A DNA stretch of 64,000 nt from Kitasatospora purpeofusca (GTDB taxonomy: Bacteria > Actinomycetota > Actinomycetes > Streptomycetales > Streptomycetaceae). Of this stretch, positions 17,049-25,807 are shown one piece after another. A model generated the notes under the pieces. It was not told the DNA's origin. It saw only the letters and a list, made by a program, of their open reading frames with translations, and made no database searches. The translations under genes were made by a program, and so were the position numbers. The stretch covers positions 1 to 64,000 of the forward strand of contig NZ_JODS01000005.1 of assembly GCF_000718025.1 (NCBI RefSeq), written 5' to 3'. How positions within the stretch are numbered: position 1 is the stretch's first letter; each line of letters opens with the position of its first letter.

Positions 17049-20000
17049 GGGAGCGAGAGCGCGGTGCCCTCCTCGAAGCCGGCGGCGAAGCCTGCCGCGC
17101 CGAGGGCCGCGCGCACCACCGAGGTGATCCGGTCCACGTCCGCGCGCTCGCCGGGCGGAAGCGGGCCGCCGGCGCTGCGGCGGGCGGCGTCGGCGGCGCC
17201 GAGGAGCACCGCCGCCCGGGTGAGGCCCCCGGTGTCGCCGGCGGCAGCGGCAGCGCCGGCGCTGCCCTCCAGGGAGAGGGCGAGGGCGCGCGGCTCGGCC
17301 AACTGCCGGGCGTGCCCGAGTCCGCGCGCCTGGTGGACCGCGGCCTGCTCGGGCAGTCCGCGCAGTTCGGCGACGAAGCCGAGTTCCACCTCGATCAGGT
17401 GACGGCCCGCGGTCGACGACGGGTAGTCGTCGCGCATCGCCCCGAGGTGGCGTTCCGCCTCGTCGAGGTCGCCGGCGCGGCGTGCGCCGAGCGCGAGACC
17501 CATGATCGCGAAGACCTCGCCGAAGAGGTGGCCCTGCTCGGCGGCCGCGCGGCGGGCCCGCTCGTGGAGCAGCCGGGCCCGGTCCCAGTCGCCGGCCAGG
17601 AGCGCGAGGCGGCCCAGGCCGGCGAGGCAGGCGGAGGCTTCCACGGCCAGCCCGAGTTCTTCCGCGAGGCGCAGTCCGACGGTGTGGCGGGCCTCGGCGT
17701 CGGCGTAATCGCCCTCGATCTCGGCGAGTGCGGCGAGCGGCGGCACGGTCTGCAGTTCGCCCCAGGCGTCGCCGAGTTCGTTGAACTCCTCGGCGGCGGT
17801 ACGGCCGTTGCGAAGGGCCGCCGCAAGGTCTCCGCCGGCCAGCGCGGTGCGGGCCAGCAGTGCCCGTACCGCGGCGGTGCCCCAGCGGTCGCCGGCGGCG
17901 GTGCAGTGGTCCAGGGCGCGGGTGCCGACCGCGTCCGCGGCGACCGGGTCACCCGCGTGGTGCAGGCCGTAGGCGAACAGCCAGAGCGCCCGGCCGTTCC
18001 GCACGGGGTCGTCGATCTCCGTCGCGGGGCAGTGCCGCTCGGGCGGGCGGTGACCGGTGAGCATCGCGAACGCGTCATGCAGGATGCGGAGTTCGGCGGT
18101 CGCCGCGGCGGAGGCGGGCACGGTGACGGCGGCGGCGGGAGCGTCGGCGGCCTCCAGGACGGCGGCGAGCGCGCGCCGGGCCTCGTGGAGGCGGCCGCGC
18201 AGCAGCCACCAGGGGCACAGCGCGGCGGCGGTGCGGACGGCGCCGTCCCGGTCGCCGACGCCCACGAGGTGGTCGAGGGCGGCCCGGATGTTGGCGGACT
18301 CCGTGTCCAGCCGGGCGAGTTGGATCCGTTGCCCGGGTCCGCGCAGCCCGGCTCCGGCCCGAACGGCCAGTTCCCGGAAGTACGCGGCGTGGCGTGCGGC
18401 GGTGCCCGGGAACTCGCCCGACTCGTGGAGCCGGTCGCGGGCGTAGGCGGCGACGGATTCGAGGAGGTCGTAGCGCGGGCCGTCGCCGGTGTGCACGGCC
18501 TCGACGAGTGAGCGGTCGACCAGTCGGCCGACCAGGTCGAGGACGTCTTCGCGGTCGACGCCGGAGGCCGCGCACACCGCCTCGGCCGCCGGGACGGAGC
18601 ACCCGCCGACGGGCACGGCGAGCCGCCGCAGGACGGTCCGCTCGGCCGGGGCGAGGAGGTCCCAGCTCCAGTCGATCACCGCGCGCAGGGTCTGCTGCCG
18701 GGCTGGGAGTCCGCGCTGCCCGGAAGCGAGGATCCGGAACCGGTCGTCGATGCGGGCCGCCAGTTCCCGCACGCCCATGGCGCGCACCCGGGTGGCCGCT
18801 AGTTCGAGAGCCAGCGGGATACCGTCCAGGCGGCGGCAGATCTCGGCCACGGCGGCCCGGGTCCCGTCGTTCTCCTCGTTCCCGCCGCTCCCGCCGCTCC
18901 CGCCGCTCCCGCAGTTCTCCTCGTTCGCCTCGTTCGCCTCGGGCAGGAGGGACCCGGGCGCGGCCGCCGCGGCCCGTTGGACGAACAGCCGTGCGGCGGC
19001 GGCCGGATCGAGCGGAGCCACGGGAAACACTGCCTCGCCGGGCAACCGCAGCGACTCCCGGCTGGTGGCGAGGACGACGAGCCCCGGCGCGCCGTCCAGC
19101 AGGCCCGCGACGAGATCCGCCGCAGGCTCGATCACGTGCTCGCAGTTGTCCAGGACGAGCAGCACCCGGCGGTCGCGCAGGGCGGCGGCCAGGACCGGGA
19201 CGGGCCCGGCCAGGTGTGCGGTCGGCCCGGCGGCGACCTGGCGGAGACCGAGCGCCGCGACCACCGCCTGGGCGAGATCGGCGGCATCGGCGGGCAGGGC
19301 CCCGAGTTCGACGAAGCGGACCGCGTCCGGCGCACCGGGCTCCGAGGTGTCCGCGAGACGGTGCGCGACGGCCAGCGCGAGCCTCGTCTTGCCCACTCCC
19401 CCGGGGCCGGTGAGCGTGACCAGCCGCTCGGTGCGGAGGAGACGGTCGAGGGCCTCGATCGCGGTACCCCGCCCGACCAGTGCGGTCCGCGGGGCAGGCA
19501 GCGCCGGACGGTGGAAGGCCCACCGGTCCTCCTCCCGTCCGGCAGCACCGTCTTCCTCGGCCCCCGCCCCGGTGCCCGGCACCGGGGCGGGGGGCTCGAC
19601 TGGCGGGCGGGCCGGGGCGGGCCGGAGCGCGGTCACGGCGCCGACGGGCCGGAGGGCGGCATCCTGCCGCAGGATCGCCTCGTACAGCGCCGCCACCTCG
19701 GGGCTCGGGTCCAGCCCCAGCTCGTCGGCCAGCAGCGCCCGCAGCCCGCCGTAGGCGGCGACCGCCTCACTCTGCCGGCCCGCCCGGTACAGGGCCCGCA
19801 TCTGTACGGACCGTAGCCGCTCGCGCAGGGGATGACGGTCCACCAGTTCGGCCACTTCGCCGAGCAGCAACGGATCGCCGAGCTCCAGCCGGGCCTCCGC
19901 CAGCTCCTCGACGACGGCGAGCCGCTCCTCGGCCAGGCGCTGGGCGACCGGGCGGACGAAGTCCTCGTCGGCGAAGTCGGCGTACGGGTCGCCGCGCCAC

Positions 20001-20383
20001 AGGGCGAGCGCCCGGGTGAGCACCGCCGCCCGGGCGCGGGGGTCGGTCTCGCCGCGGGCCTGCCCGGCCAGTGCACGGAAGCCGGCGGCGTCGACCTCGG
20101 CGGCGTCGCCGTCGAGCCGGAGCCGGTATCCGGGCGGCTGGTGGGTCACCCGGTCGCGGCCGATCGCCCGGCGCAGTTGGGAGACCTTGGCCTGGAGCGC
20201 GTTGGCCGGATTGGCGGGCACGGCCCCGCCCCAGATGTCCTCGACCAGGAGGTCCGCCGACACCGGCCGTCCCTCGTGCAGCAACAGGTCGGCCAGCAGG
20301 GCGCGCACCTTGGTCTCGGACACCCGGACGGGCTCGCCGTCGTCGTCCCACACGGCCAGCGGACCGAGCACTCCGAACCTCAT
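17018..20383 (-). CDS. SARP/AfsR-type transcriptional regulator with NB-ARC and TPR-like regions
   Basis: 1121 residues. Residues 1-~95 are an OmpR-like winged-helix DNA-binding domain (LRRAIGRDRVTHQPPGYRL), ~95-250 the bacterial transcriptional activation domain, and ~290-560 an NB-ARC/AP-ATPase with P-loop GPGGVGKT (~328) and LVLDNCEH Walker B. The remainder is alpha-helical TPR-like repeat. This is the AfsR layout: ATP-dependent activators of antibiotic genes that bind 11-bp-phased direct repeats. It sits upstream of the NRPS genes on the same strand and is the likely pathway activator. An 11-bp triple repeat in its own upstream region suggests autoregulation. A Gly/Asn/Glu-rich insert lies near residue 490. 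Its 3' end is tandemly duplicated. Confidence 0.9.
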   Translation of the reverse strand: MRFGVLGPLAVWDDDGEPVRVSETKVRALLADLLLHEGRPVSADLLVEDIWGGAVPANPANALQAKVSQLRRAIGRDRVTHQPPGYRLRLDGDAAEVDAAGFRALAGQARGETDPRARAAVLTRALALWRGDPYADFADEDFVRPVAQRLAEERLAVVEELAEARLELGDPLLLGEVAELVDRHPLRERLRSVQMRALYRAGRQSEAVAAYGGLRALLADELGLDPSPEVAALYEAILRQDAALRPVGAVTALRPAPARPPVEPPAPVPGTGAGAEEDGAAGREEDRWAFHRPALPAPRTALVGRGTAIEALDRLLRTERLVTLTGPGGVGKTRLALAVAHRLADTSEPGAPDAVRFVELGALPADAADLAQAVVAALGLRQVAAGPTAHLAGPVPVLAAALRDRRVLLVLDNCEHVIEPAADLVAGLLDGAPGLVVLATSRESLRLPGEAVFPVAPLDPAAAARLFVQRAAAAAPGSLLPEANEANEENCGSGGSGGSGGNEENDGTRAAVAEICRRLDGIPLALELAATRVRAMGVRELAARIDDRFRILASGQRGLPARQQTLRAVIDWSWDLLAPAERTVLRRLAVPVGGCSVPAAEAVCAASGVDREDVLDLVGRLVDRSLVEAVHTGDGPRYDLLESVAAYARDRLHESGEFPGTAARHAAYFRELAVRAGAGLRGPGQRIQLARLDTESANIRAALDHLVGVGDRDGAVRTAAALCPWWLLRGRLHEARRALAAVLEAADAPAAAVTVPASAAATAELRILHDAFAMLTGHRPPERHCPATEIDDPVRNGRALWLFAYGLHHAGDPVAADAVGTRALDHCTAAGDRWGTAAVRALLARTALAGGDLAAALRNGRTAAEEFNELGDAWGELQTVPPLAALAEIEGDYADAEARHTVGLRLAEELGLAVEASACLAGLGRLALLAGDWDRARLLHERARRAAAEQGHLFGEVFAIMGLALGARRAGDLDEAERHLGAMRDDYPSSTAGRHLIEVELGFVAELRGLPEQAAVHQARGLGHARQLAEPRALALSLEGSAGAAAAAGDTGGLTRAAVLLGAADAARRSAGGPLPPGERADVDRITSVVRAALGAAGFAAGFEEGTALSLPDAVRTAIGA

Positions 20384-20457
20384 GGCTGCACCCTACACAG
20401 AGTTGATCATCAGTCGATCGGCCCGGTCCGTCCGGGTAGCCGCCGAACCGCTCCGGG

Positions 20458-20490
20458 GCAGCCACCGGACCGTCAGCGAACCGTCAGCGA
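20458..20490. promoter_or_regulatory. Candidate SARP-binding site (11-bp direct repeats)
   Basis: ACCGTCAGCGA occurs twice head to tail (20469-20479, 20480-20490). On the minus strand these read GGTTCGCTGAC twice, shifted by one to two bases, followed by the related GGTCCGGTGGC. Direct repeats phased every 11 bp are the known geometry of SARP sites. The position, between the divergent SARP and ene-reductase genes, fits control of either promoter. Confidence 0.55.
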
Positions 20491-20573
20491 ACCCGAAGCA
20501 GGTCGGGGCACCGTTGGGTCCGTCGACGGGAGGACCCGGTCGGCAGCACCACGGAGCGCGAAGGAGCACCCTC

Positions 20574-21725
20574 ATGAACACGGACACCGCAGCCCGCCCG
20601 TCGCAGACCGTCGAGGCCACCCGGGCGACCCGGGCGACCGGCACGGACTCCCCGCTGTTCCGGCCTGCCCGCCTCGGCACCCTGCGACTGGCCAACCGCC
20701 TGGTGATGGCGCCGATGACCCGCAACCGCGCGGGCGCCGACGGCGTACCGGACCCGATCATGGCCACGTACTACGCGCAGCGCGCGTCGGCCGGACTGAT
20801 CGTCGCGGAGGCGACCACCCCCAACGCCGTGGGCGCCACCTACCCCAACATCCCGGCGATCCACGACGAGTCGCACGTGGCCGGGTGGCGGCGGGTGACC
20901 GACGCGGTCCGGGCGGCGGGCGGGCAGATGTTCCTCCAACTGCAGCACGGCGGCCGGGTCGGCCACCCCGAGACCAGTGGGCACCACCCGGTCGCGCCGT
21001 CCCCGGTGCCGTTGCCCGGCACAATCGTCACCCCCTCCGGCCACCGCGAGAACGTCGTGCCGCGCGAGATGACTGAGCAGGAGATCCGGGACACCGTCGC
21101 CGACTTCGCCGCCGCCGCGCGCCGGGCGGTGGCCGCCGGCTTCGCGGGCGTCGAGGTCCACGCCGCGAACGGCTACCTGCTCCACCAGTTCCTCTCCCGC
21201 CGCACCAACCACCGCACCGACGGCTACGGCGGGTCGGTCGCCAACCGGATCCGGCTCACCGTCGAGGTGGTCCGCGCGGTCGTCGAGGCGATCGGCGCCG
21301 ACCGGGTCGGCGTGCGGATCGCCCCCGGCGTCACCGCCAACGCCATGACCGAGGACGACGTCGACGAGGTCTACCCGGCGCTCCTCCACGCCCTCGACGA
21401 CCTCCACCCGGTCTACCTGCACGTCGTCTTCGCCGATCCCGGCCAGCCGCACTTCCGCACCCTGCGCAACGCCTGGTCCGGCGCGCTGATCGCGAACCCG
21501 GCCCTCCCCTGGCCCGGCCCGCTGCCCGCCGACGGCGGGCGCGCCGCCGCCGAGCGCCTGCTCGACGCGGGTGCCGACCTGGTCTCCCTCGGGCGCGCCT
21601 TCCTGGCCAACCCCGACCTGGTCACCCGGCTGCGGACCGGCGCACCGCTCAACCCGGTCCGGGACACCCACCTGATGTACGTGGGCGGCGAGACCGGCTA
21701 CACCGACTACCCGACCCTCGGCTGA
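20574..21725 (+). CDS. Old-yellow-enzyme-type flavin ene-reductase
   Basis: 383 residues with a full-length OYE/NemA-type TIM barrel that binds FMN and reduces activated C=C bonds (or nitro groups) with NAD(P)H. Visible marks: FRPARLGTLRLANRLVMAPMTRNRA at the N terminus (in pieces), QLQHGGRV, the substrate-anchoring pair in EVHAANGYLLHQFLS (His and Asn), TDGYGGSVANRIRL and the phosphate-binding LVSLGRAFLANPDL. Start chosen at the ATG with GAAGGAG upstream; about 30 poorly conserved, Thr-rich residues precede the barrel. It diverges from the SARP gene across a candidate SARP site, so it could be a tailoring enzyme or simply a neighbour. Confidence 0.9.
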   Translation: MNTDTAARPSQTVEATRATRATGTDSPLFRPARLGTLRLANRLVMAPMTRNRAGADGVPDPIMATYYAQRASAGLIVAEATTPNAVGATYPNIPAIHDESHVAGWRRVTDAVRAAGGQMFLQLQHGGRVGHPETSGHHPVAPSPVPLPGTIVTPSGHRENVVPREMTEQEIRDTVADFAAAARRAVAAGFAGVEVHAANGYLLHQFLSRRTNHRTDGYGGSVANRIRLTVEVVRAVVEAIGADRVGVRIAPGVTANAMTEDDVDEVYPALLHALDDLHPVYLHVVFADPGQPHFRTLRNAWSGALIANPALPWPGPLPADGGRAAAERLLDAGADLVSLGRAFLANPDLVTRLRTGAPLNPVRDTHLMYVGGETGYTDYPTLG

Positions 21726-21794
21726 CGGCCGGCGGTGCGGCGCCCGATGCCGACCGCACCGGCCGCCGCACCGGCCGCCACACCGGCGGCCGCC

Positions 21795-22280
21795 TCACCG
21801 GCCGCCGGGTTCCGCCGGGCGTGGCTGCGGCTCGTCGGCGTGCCCGGGCAGGAAGTCGTCGGTGAACTCCGTGCCGGTGAGGGCGGCGTCGACCCGGGCG
21901 CGGATGTAGGCGCCGGTCATCGGGCAGTCCAGTGGGCGGTCGGTGCGGCAGTCCAGCATGTGCTCCAGTACGGCGGCGGCCCGGGTGAGTCTGCGGATGC
22001 GTGCCAGCATCTCGTCCCGCTGCCCGGCGATCAGGGCGCGCCGGTCCTCGACGCGCTCGCTCTCCATCACGGCGGCGGTGTCGGCGATCGGCATCATGCC
22101 GTCGTCGTGCCAGAGTTGGGCGTACGCGAGCTGCTGCAGACCGGCGTGGTCGTAGTAGCGCACCCGCCCGCGCCGGGCGGCGGGGCGGACCAGGCCGCGC
22201 TCCTCGTAGTAGCGCAGGGCGGGCACGGAGAGGCCGAACGCCTCGGCCACCGCACTGATCGAGAACAGCTGCTGCTCCAT
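21795..22280 (-). CDS. MerR-family transcriptional regulator
   Basis: 161 residues. Residues 5-72 are a MerR winged helix (SISAVAEAFGLSVPALRYYE, then ERGLVRP..GRVRYYD), followed by a dimerisation coiled coil (SERVEDRRALIAGQRDEML) and a cysteine-containing tail (CRTDRPLDC) that might sense a ligand or metal, though no full metal-site pattern is visible. MerR proteins twist overspaced promoters. GGAGGG lies before the ATG. It diverges from an MFS gene over a perfect 20-bp palindrome, the expected operator, and probably controls that exporter. Confidence 0.88.
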   Translation of the reverse strand: MEQQLFSISAVAEAFGLSVPALRYYEERGLVRPAARRGRVRYYDHAGLQQLAYAQLWHDDGMMPIADTAAVMESERVEDRRALIAGQRDEMLARIRRLTRAAAVLEHMLDCRTDRPLDCPMTGAYIRARVDAALTGTEFTDDFLPGHADEPQPRPAEPGGR

Positions 22281-22320
22281 CGTCCCTCCGCACCGGGTCC
22301 GGGGATTTGCACGGGACTTG

Positions 22321-22340
22321 CGCTCAAGCGCGCTTGAGCG
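22321..22340. promoter_or_regulatory. 20-bp perfect palindrome, likely MerR operator
   Basis: CGCTCAAGCGCGCTTGAGCG is a perfect palindrome midway between the divergent MerR and MFS genes. Its core CTCAAG-N4-CTTGAG has exactly the half-sites and spacing of the SoxR box, and MerR relatives use similar sites within long promoter spacers. A TTGCGC overlapping its left edge could serve as a -35 for the MFS gene. Confidence 0.6.
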
Positions 22341-22389
22341 TGAAAGGTAAGGGCATCCTAACGTCCACCTCGAAGGGCAGGACAGTCCC

Positions 22390-23646
22390 GTGCCGGTCTC
22401 CTCCTCCGCCGGAACCCCTACCGGAACAACCACCGGAACCACCACCGGAACGCGCCCCGGAACAACAGCCTGGACACCCGCGCCGCCCGCCCCCGCGGCG
22501 GGCGTGCTGCTCGTCGTCGGCTTCGTGCTGCTGAGCCTGAACACCCGGGTCGCGTTCGGGCAGATCGGGCCGCTCGCCCCGGTCGCCCACTTCGGCTCCG
22601 CCGCGGTGACCGTACTGGGGCTGCTGCCGCCGCTGTGCATGGGCCTGTTCGCGCCGCTCGCCCCGCTGGTGCGGCGCCGGCTCGGCGAGGAGCGCGGACT
22701 GCTGTGGGCCAGCGTCGTCCTGGTCGCCGGCGCGGTCCTGCGCATGCTCGGGATGCCGGGCCTGTACGCCGGCACCGTCGTCGTCAGCCTCGCCACCGCG
22801 GTGATCAACGTGCTGGTGCCGGTCTTCGTCCGGACCCGCTTCTCCCACCGGCACGTCGGCACCATGATGGGCGTCTACGCGCTGTCCATGGGCGTCGGCT
22901 CGGCGATCGTCGCGGCCCTGGTCGCACCCGTCGCCCAGGCGTCCGGCGGCTCCTGGCAGCTCGCGATCGGCATCGCCGTCGTGCCGGCCGTGCTCGCGGC
23001 GGCGGGAATCGCACCGCAGGCCCGGGTCCACCGGCCCCGGCCCGCGCCCCCGACGGCCGCCGGTGCGGCCGTACCGCGTCAGCACGTGGCCCGCACCGGG
23101 CTGGCGTGGAGCCTGACGGCCTTCTTCGGCATCCAGACCCTCGCGTTCTACACGGCGCTCGCCTGGCTCCCCTCCGTCCTCATCGCCTCCGGCACCGGCC
23201 GGACCGCCGCCGGAACCTGCCAGGCGGTGCTCATCCTGGGCGTGGCCGTGGGCGGTTTCCTCGCCCCCGTCCTCGCCGCGCCCCGCGCCGACCAGCGCCC
23301 GCACATCCTGGGCACCGTCCTGGTCTGCGCCGCCGGGTTCACCGGACTGATGCTCGCGCCGAGCGGACTCCCGGCGCTGTGGGCGGCCGTGCTCGGCATC
23401 GGCCTGGGCGCCGGCCAGGCCCTCCCGGGCGTGCTCTACGCCCGCCGGGGCACCGACCACGACCACGTCGCCGCCCTGTCGACCATGGCCCAGACCTGCG
23501 GCTACCTCATCGCCGCCACCGGCCCCGCTCTCGCCGCCGCCCTCCACGGCGCGACCGGCTCCTGGACCGTCCCGCTCGCGGCGGTCACCGCAACCCTGCT
23601 GCTCGGCGCCGCACTGAGCAGCAGGGCGGGCCACGACCCCCGCTGA
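22390..23646 (+). CDS. MFS transporter, CynX/NimT-like
   Basis: 418 residues with about 12 hydrophobic helices from residue ~38 on, preceded by a Thr/Gly/Pro-rich cytoplasmic stretch built of GTTTGT repeats. The first helix (LLVVGFVLLSLNTRVAFGQIGPL) is typical of the CynX/NimT group, which exports or imports small anions or drugs; substrate unknown. GTG start with GGGCAGGA upstream. It diverges from the MerR gene and is probably induced through the palindrome between them. Confidence 0.85.
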   Translation: MPVSSSAGTPTGTTTGTTTGTRPGTTAWTPAPPAPAAGVLLVVGFVLLSLNTRVAFGQIGPLAPVAHFGSAAVTVLGLLPPLCMGLFAPLAPLVRRRLGEERGLLWASVVLVAGAVLRMLGMPGLYAGTVVVSLATAVINVLVPVFVRTRFSHRHVGTMMGVYALSMGVGSAIVAALVAPVAQASGGSWQLAIGIAVVPAVLAAAGIAPQARVHRPRPAPPTAAGAAVPRQHVARTGLAWSLTAFFGIQTLAFYTALAWLPSVLIASGTGRTAAGTCQAVLILGVAVGGFLAPVLAAPRADQRPHILGTVLVCAAGFTGLMLAPSGLPALWAAVLGIGLGAGQALPGVLYARRGTDHDHVAALSTMAQTCGYLIAATGPALAAALHGATGSWTVPLAAVTATLLLGAALSSRAGHDPR

Positions 23647-23680
23647 CGGCGGGGCACGGGCGGTCGGCCGGCTTCGGTCC

Positions 23681-25159
23681 TCAGCCTCCGGTTCGGCTCG
23701 ACCGGCCCGGGCCCCGCACACCGACCGCACCGGTCCCGGGCCCGGGTGGGCATCGACGGGCGAGGGCGAGGGCGACCGCCGTCGTGATCGCCATCGCGGC
23801 GACGCCGACCAGCGCCGCGGTCGTATAGGCGTCGTCGTCCGGGAAGAGGCGGCCGGTGGCGGTGCCGACGGCCAGGACGAGACCTCCGACGGCGCTGCCC
23901 AGGGAGTACCCGACGCTGCGGACGACGTAGTTGAAGCTCATGGCGCTCGACGTCTCACTCCTGGGGGTGACGGCCAGGATGACGCCGGGCACGGCGGCCG
24001 AGAAGCTGCCGACGCCGAAGCCCAGCATGCCCATGGCCGTGAGCAGTTCGGCCAGGTCGGACCGGGCGGTGGCGAACAGGACGAACCCGCAGCCGACCAC
24101 GGCGGCGCTGCCGGCCAGCAGCAGGGGGCCGTCGACCCGTTCCCGGACCCGCGGCGTGAGCCTGCCGGCGACGAACCCCAGCACGGAGAACGGGACGAGG
24201 ACCAGCCCCGCCACGAAGGTGGTCAGTCCGAAGCCGTAGCCTGCGCTGCTCGGCGTCTGCGCGTAGCGGGTGATGAGCGTGAGCAGGAGGTACATGCCGC
24301 ACCCGCCGACGAACATGGCGAGGTTCGCCCCGGCGACCGCCGGATGCCGTACCGCGCGGACGTCGACCAGGGGCGTCCCGGTCCGCAGTTCGGAGACGGT
24401 CCAGGCGCGGAGCAGGAGTACGGCGGCGACGGCCAGGGCCACCGCCACGGCGAGGTGCCGGCTCCACAGGCTCCGCTCGCCGGCCAGGAACAGGACCAGC
24501 AGCAGTCCGCCCGCCAGGAGGAGCGCACCGGCCACGTTGACGTGGGCGGAGCGGCCCTCGGGAGTCGCCGGCACGGAGCGCCACGCGGTCACGAGGGCGA
24601 CGGCCGTGACGAACAGGCCGAGGCCGTAGGCGGCCCGCAGTCCGCCGAACTCGGCGAGCAGCGCGGCCAGCGGGTAGCCGACGCCGGCTCCGACGATGGA
24701 GACCACCGAGATCAGGGCGATCGTGGCCGCGCTGCGCTCCTCGGGGAGGTGGTCGCGGGCCACGCCCATCATCAGCGCCGTGAGGCCGAGTCCGACGCCT
24801 TGGGCCGCCCTGCCCACGAGCAGCCAGGCGAACGGCAGCGGCAGCACGGTGAGCGCGCTGCCGGCGACGACGATCGCCAGCGTGGTGAGAATCGTGGCCC
24901 GCCGGTGCGGACCGGCCCCGAGCCGGCCGAGGACGGGTGTGGCGACGGCGCCGCTGAGCAGGGCGATGGTGAGCGTCCACTGCGCGCTGTCGAGGGAGAC
25001 GTGGAACGTGGTCGCCACGCTGGTGATGAGCGGCGTGCCGAGGCTGCCGACCGCCGCCACGACCAGGGCGATGAACACCAGGGCGGGGACCAGCAGACGT
25101 GTCCCGGAACGTATCGGGGCAGCGCTCACGGGCCGGCCGTGGGCCCGGGCGGCGGTCAC
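23681..25159 (-). CDS. MFS drug exporter, DHA2-like
   Basis: 492 residues with 12-14 hydrophobic helices. Marks of drug:H+ antiporters are visible: a first-helix region ending DSAQWTLTIALLSGAVATPVLG (split), GRAAQGVGLGL at the antiporter motif C-like position and MSFNYVVRSVGYSLGSAVGG near the end. The GTG start was chosen because it overlaps the stop of the upstream marR gene (GTGA) and so is translationally coupled; a longer N-terminal reading would run through the marR gene. The pair forms an operon in which the MarR protein probably represses both genes until an effector binds. Confidence 0.87.
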   Translation of the reverse strand: MTAARAHGRPVSAAPIRSGTRLLVPALVFIALVVAAVGSLGTPLITSVATTFHVSLDSAQWTLTIALLSGAVATPVLGRLGAGPHRRATILTTLAIVVAGSALTVLPLPFAWLLVGRAAQGVGLGLTALMMGVARDHLPEERSAATIALISVVSIVGAGVGYPLAALLAEFGGLRAAYGLGLFVTAVALVTAWRSVPATPEGRSAHVNVAGALLLAGGLLLVLFLAGERSLWSRHLAVAVALAVAAVLLLRAWTVSELRTGTPLVDVRAVRHPAVAGANLAMFVGGCGMYLLLTLITRYAQTPSSAGYGFGLTTFVAGLVLVPFSVLGFVAGRLTPRVRERVDGPLLLAGSAAVVGCGFVLFATARSDLAELLTAMGMLGFGVGSFSAAVPGVILAVTPRSETSSAMSFNYVVRSVGYSLGSAVGGLVLAVGTATGRLFPDDDAYTTAALVGVAAMAITTAVALALARRCPPGPGTGAVGVRGPGRSSRTGG

Positions 25160-25614
25160 CGGTCCGACTCCTCTCGGGCGTGGCCTTCGAGCTCCGCCAG
25201 GTGCAGCAGCGCCGGAAGGGCCGCCGTCAGGGCCTCGACCTCGTCGCCGGTGAGTTCGTCGACCAACCGCGCGTACGCGTCGACCCCCGCCCGGCGCCGC
25301 GTCCGGACGTACGAGGCGCCGGCCTCGGTCAGGCACACCAGCGTGACCCGCTTGTCGGACGGATCGCCCTTCCGCTCGACCAGCCCGGATTCCTCCATCA
25401 CCCGGACCAGGACGGTCATCGCGGGCTGGGTGACGCCCTCGGCCGCCGCCAGATCGGTGATCCGCCGCGGGCCGGTCCTGTCCAGGGTGGCCAGGGTGGC
25501 GGCGGACGTCAGGCTCATGTCGCGGGGAAGGCGTCTCACGGCCCTGGTGGCCAGACCGTAGAGGGCTGACCCGATGGCATCGGAAGCGCTGTGCGCGGCG
25601 TCTCGGCGACTCAT
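25156..25614 (-). CDS. MarR-family transcriptional regulator
   Basis: 152 residues. A standard MarR winged helix: recognition-helix region RITDLAAAEGVTQPAMTVLV and wing VERKGDPSDKRVTLVCLTEAG, flanked by helical dimerisation arms. It is the first gene of a two-gene operon with a coupled MFS exporter. The ATG giving MSRRD was chosen over a TTG two codons upstream. TATGCT followed by six bases places the transcript start at the ATG itself, so the mRNA may be leaderless; no Shine-Dalgarno sequence is visible. Confidence 0.88.
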   Translation of the reverse strand: MSRRDAAHSASDAIGSALYGLATRAVRRLPRDMSLTSAATLATLDRTGPRRITDLAAAEGVTQPAMTVLVRVMEESGLVERKGDPSDKRVTLVCLTEAGASYVRTRRRAGVDAYARLVDELTGDEVEALTAALPALLHLAELEGHAREESDR

Positions 25615-25655
25615 GCCCAAAGCATAGCGAGTTTATATGAATCCTTTATGCATCT
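25612..25655 (-). promoter_or_regulatory. AT-rich marR promoter, possibly leaderless
   Basis: Reading the minus strand, TATGCT lies six bases before the marR ATG, the distance expected for a -10 element of a leaderless mRNA. The preceding GGATTCATATAAACT is strikingly AT-rich for this genome. GCATA/TATGC form the outer arms of an imperfect inverted repeat that could bind MarR itself. No good -35 is visible. Confidence 0.4.
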
Positions 25656-25755
25656 CCCGATCGGGGCTGCTGTGAACGTCCTGCCTCGGCGCAGCCGGCG
25701 CACGGCGAGGCACCGTGCGCCGGCCTCGGACATCGGTCGCCGGTCAGCCGATCCC

Positions 25756-25807
25756 GTCAGTCGACGGCCTCAGTCGACGGCGTCACTCAACGGCCTCAGT
25801 CGATGGC
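25756..25807. repeat. 13-bp tandem repeat, four units, across the phytase stop codon
   Basis: Four units related to CTCAGTCGACGGC follow each other; each contains a TGA on the gene's strand. With a 13-bp period the successive stops fall in different frames. The unit at the right edge holds the real stop codon of the phytase gene. Confidence 0.88.

Noticed and set aside
12537..17402. A second very long plus-strand open frame opposite the first NRPS gene and the end of the SARP gene
   Set aside because: Same reason: low-complexity translation crossing two real minus-strand genes and an intergenic region.
20574..21725. Ene-reductase considered as a definite NRPS tailoring enzyme
   Set aside because: Divergent transcription and a candidate SARP site are suggestive, but such reductases are common standalone genes.
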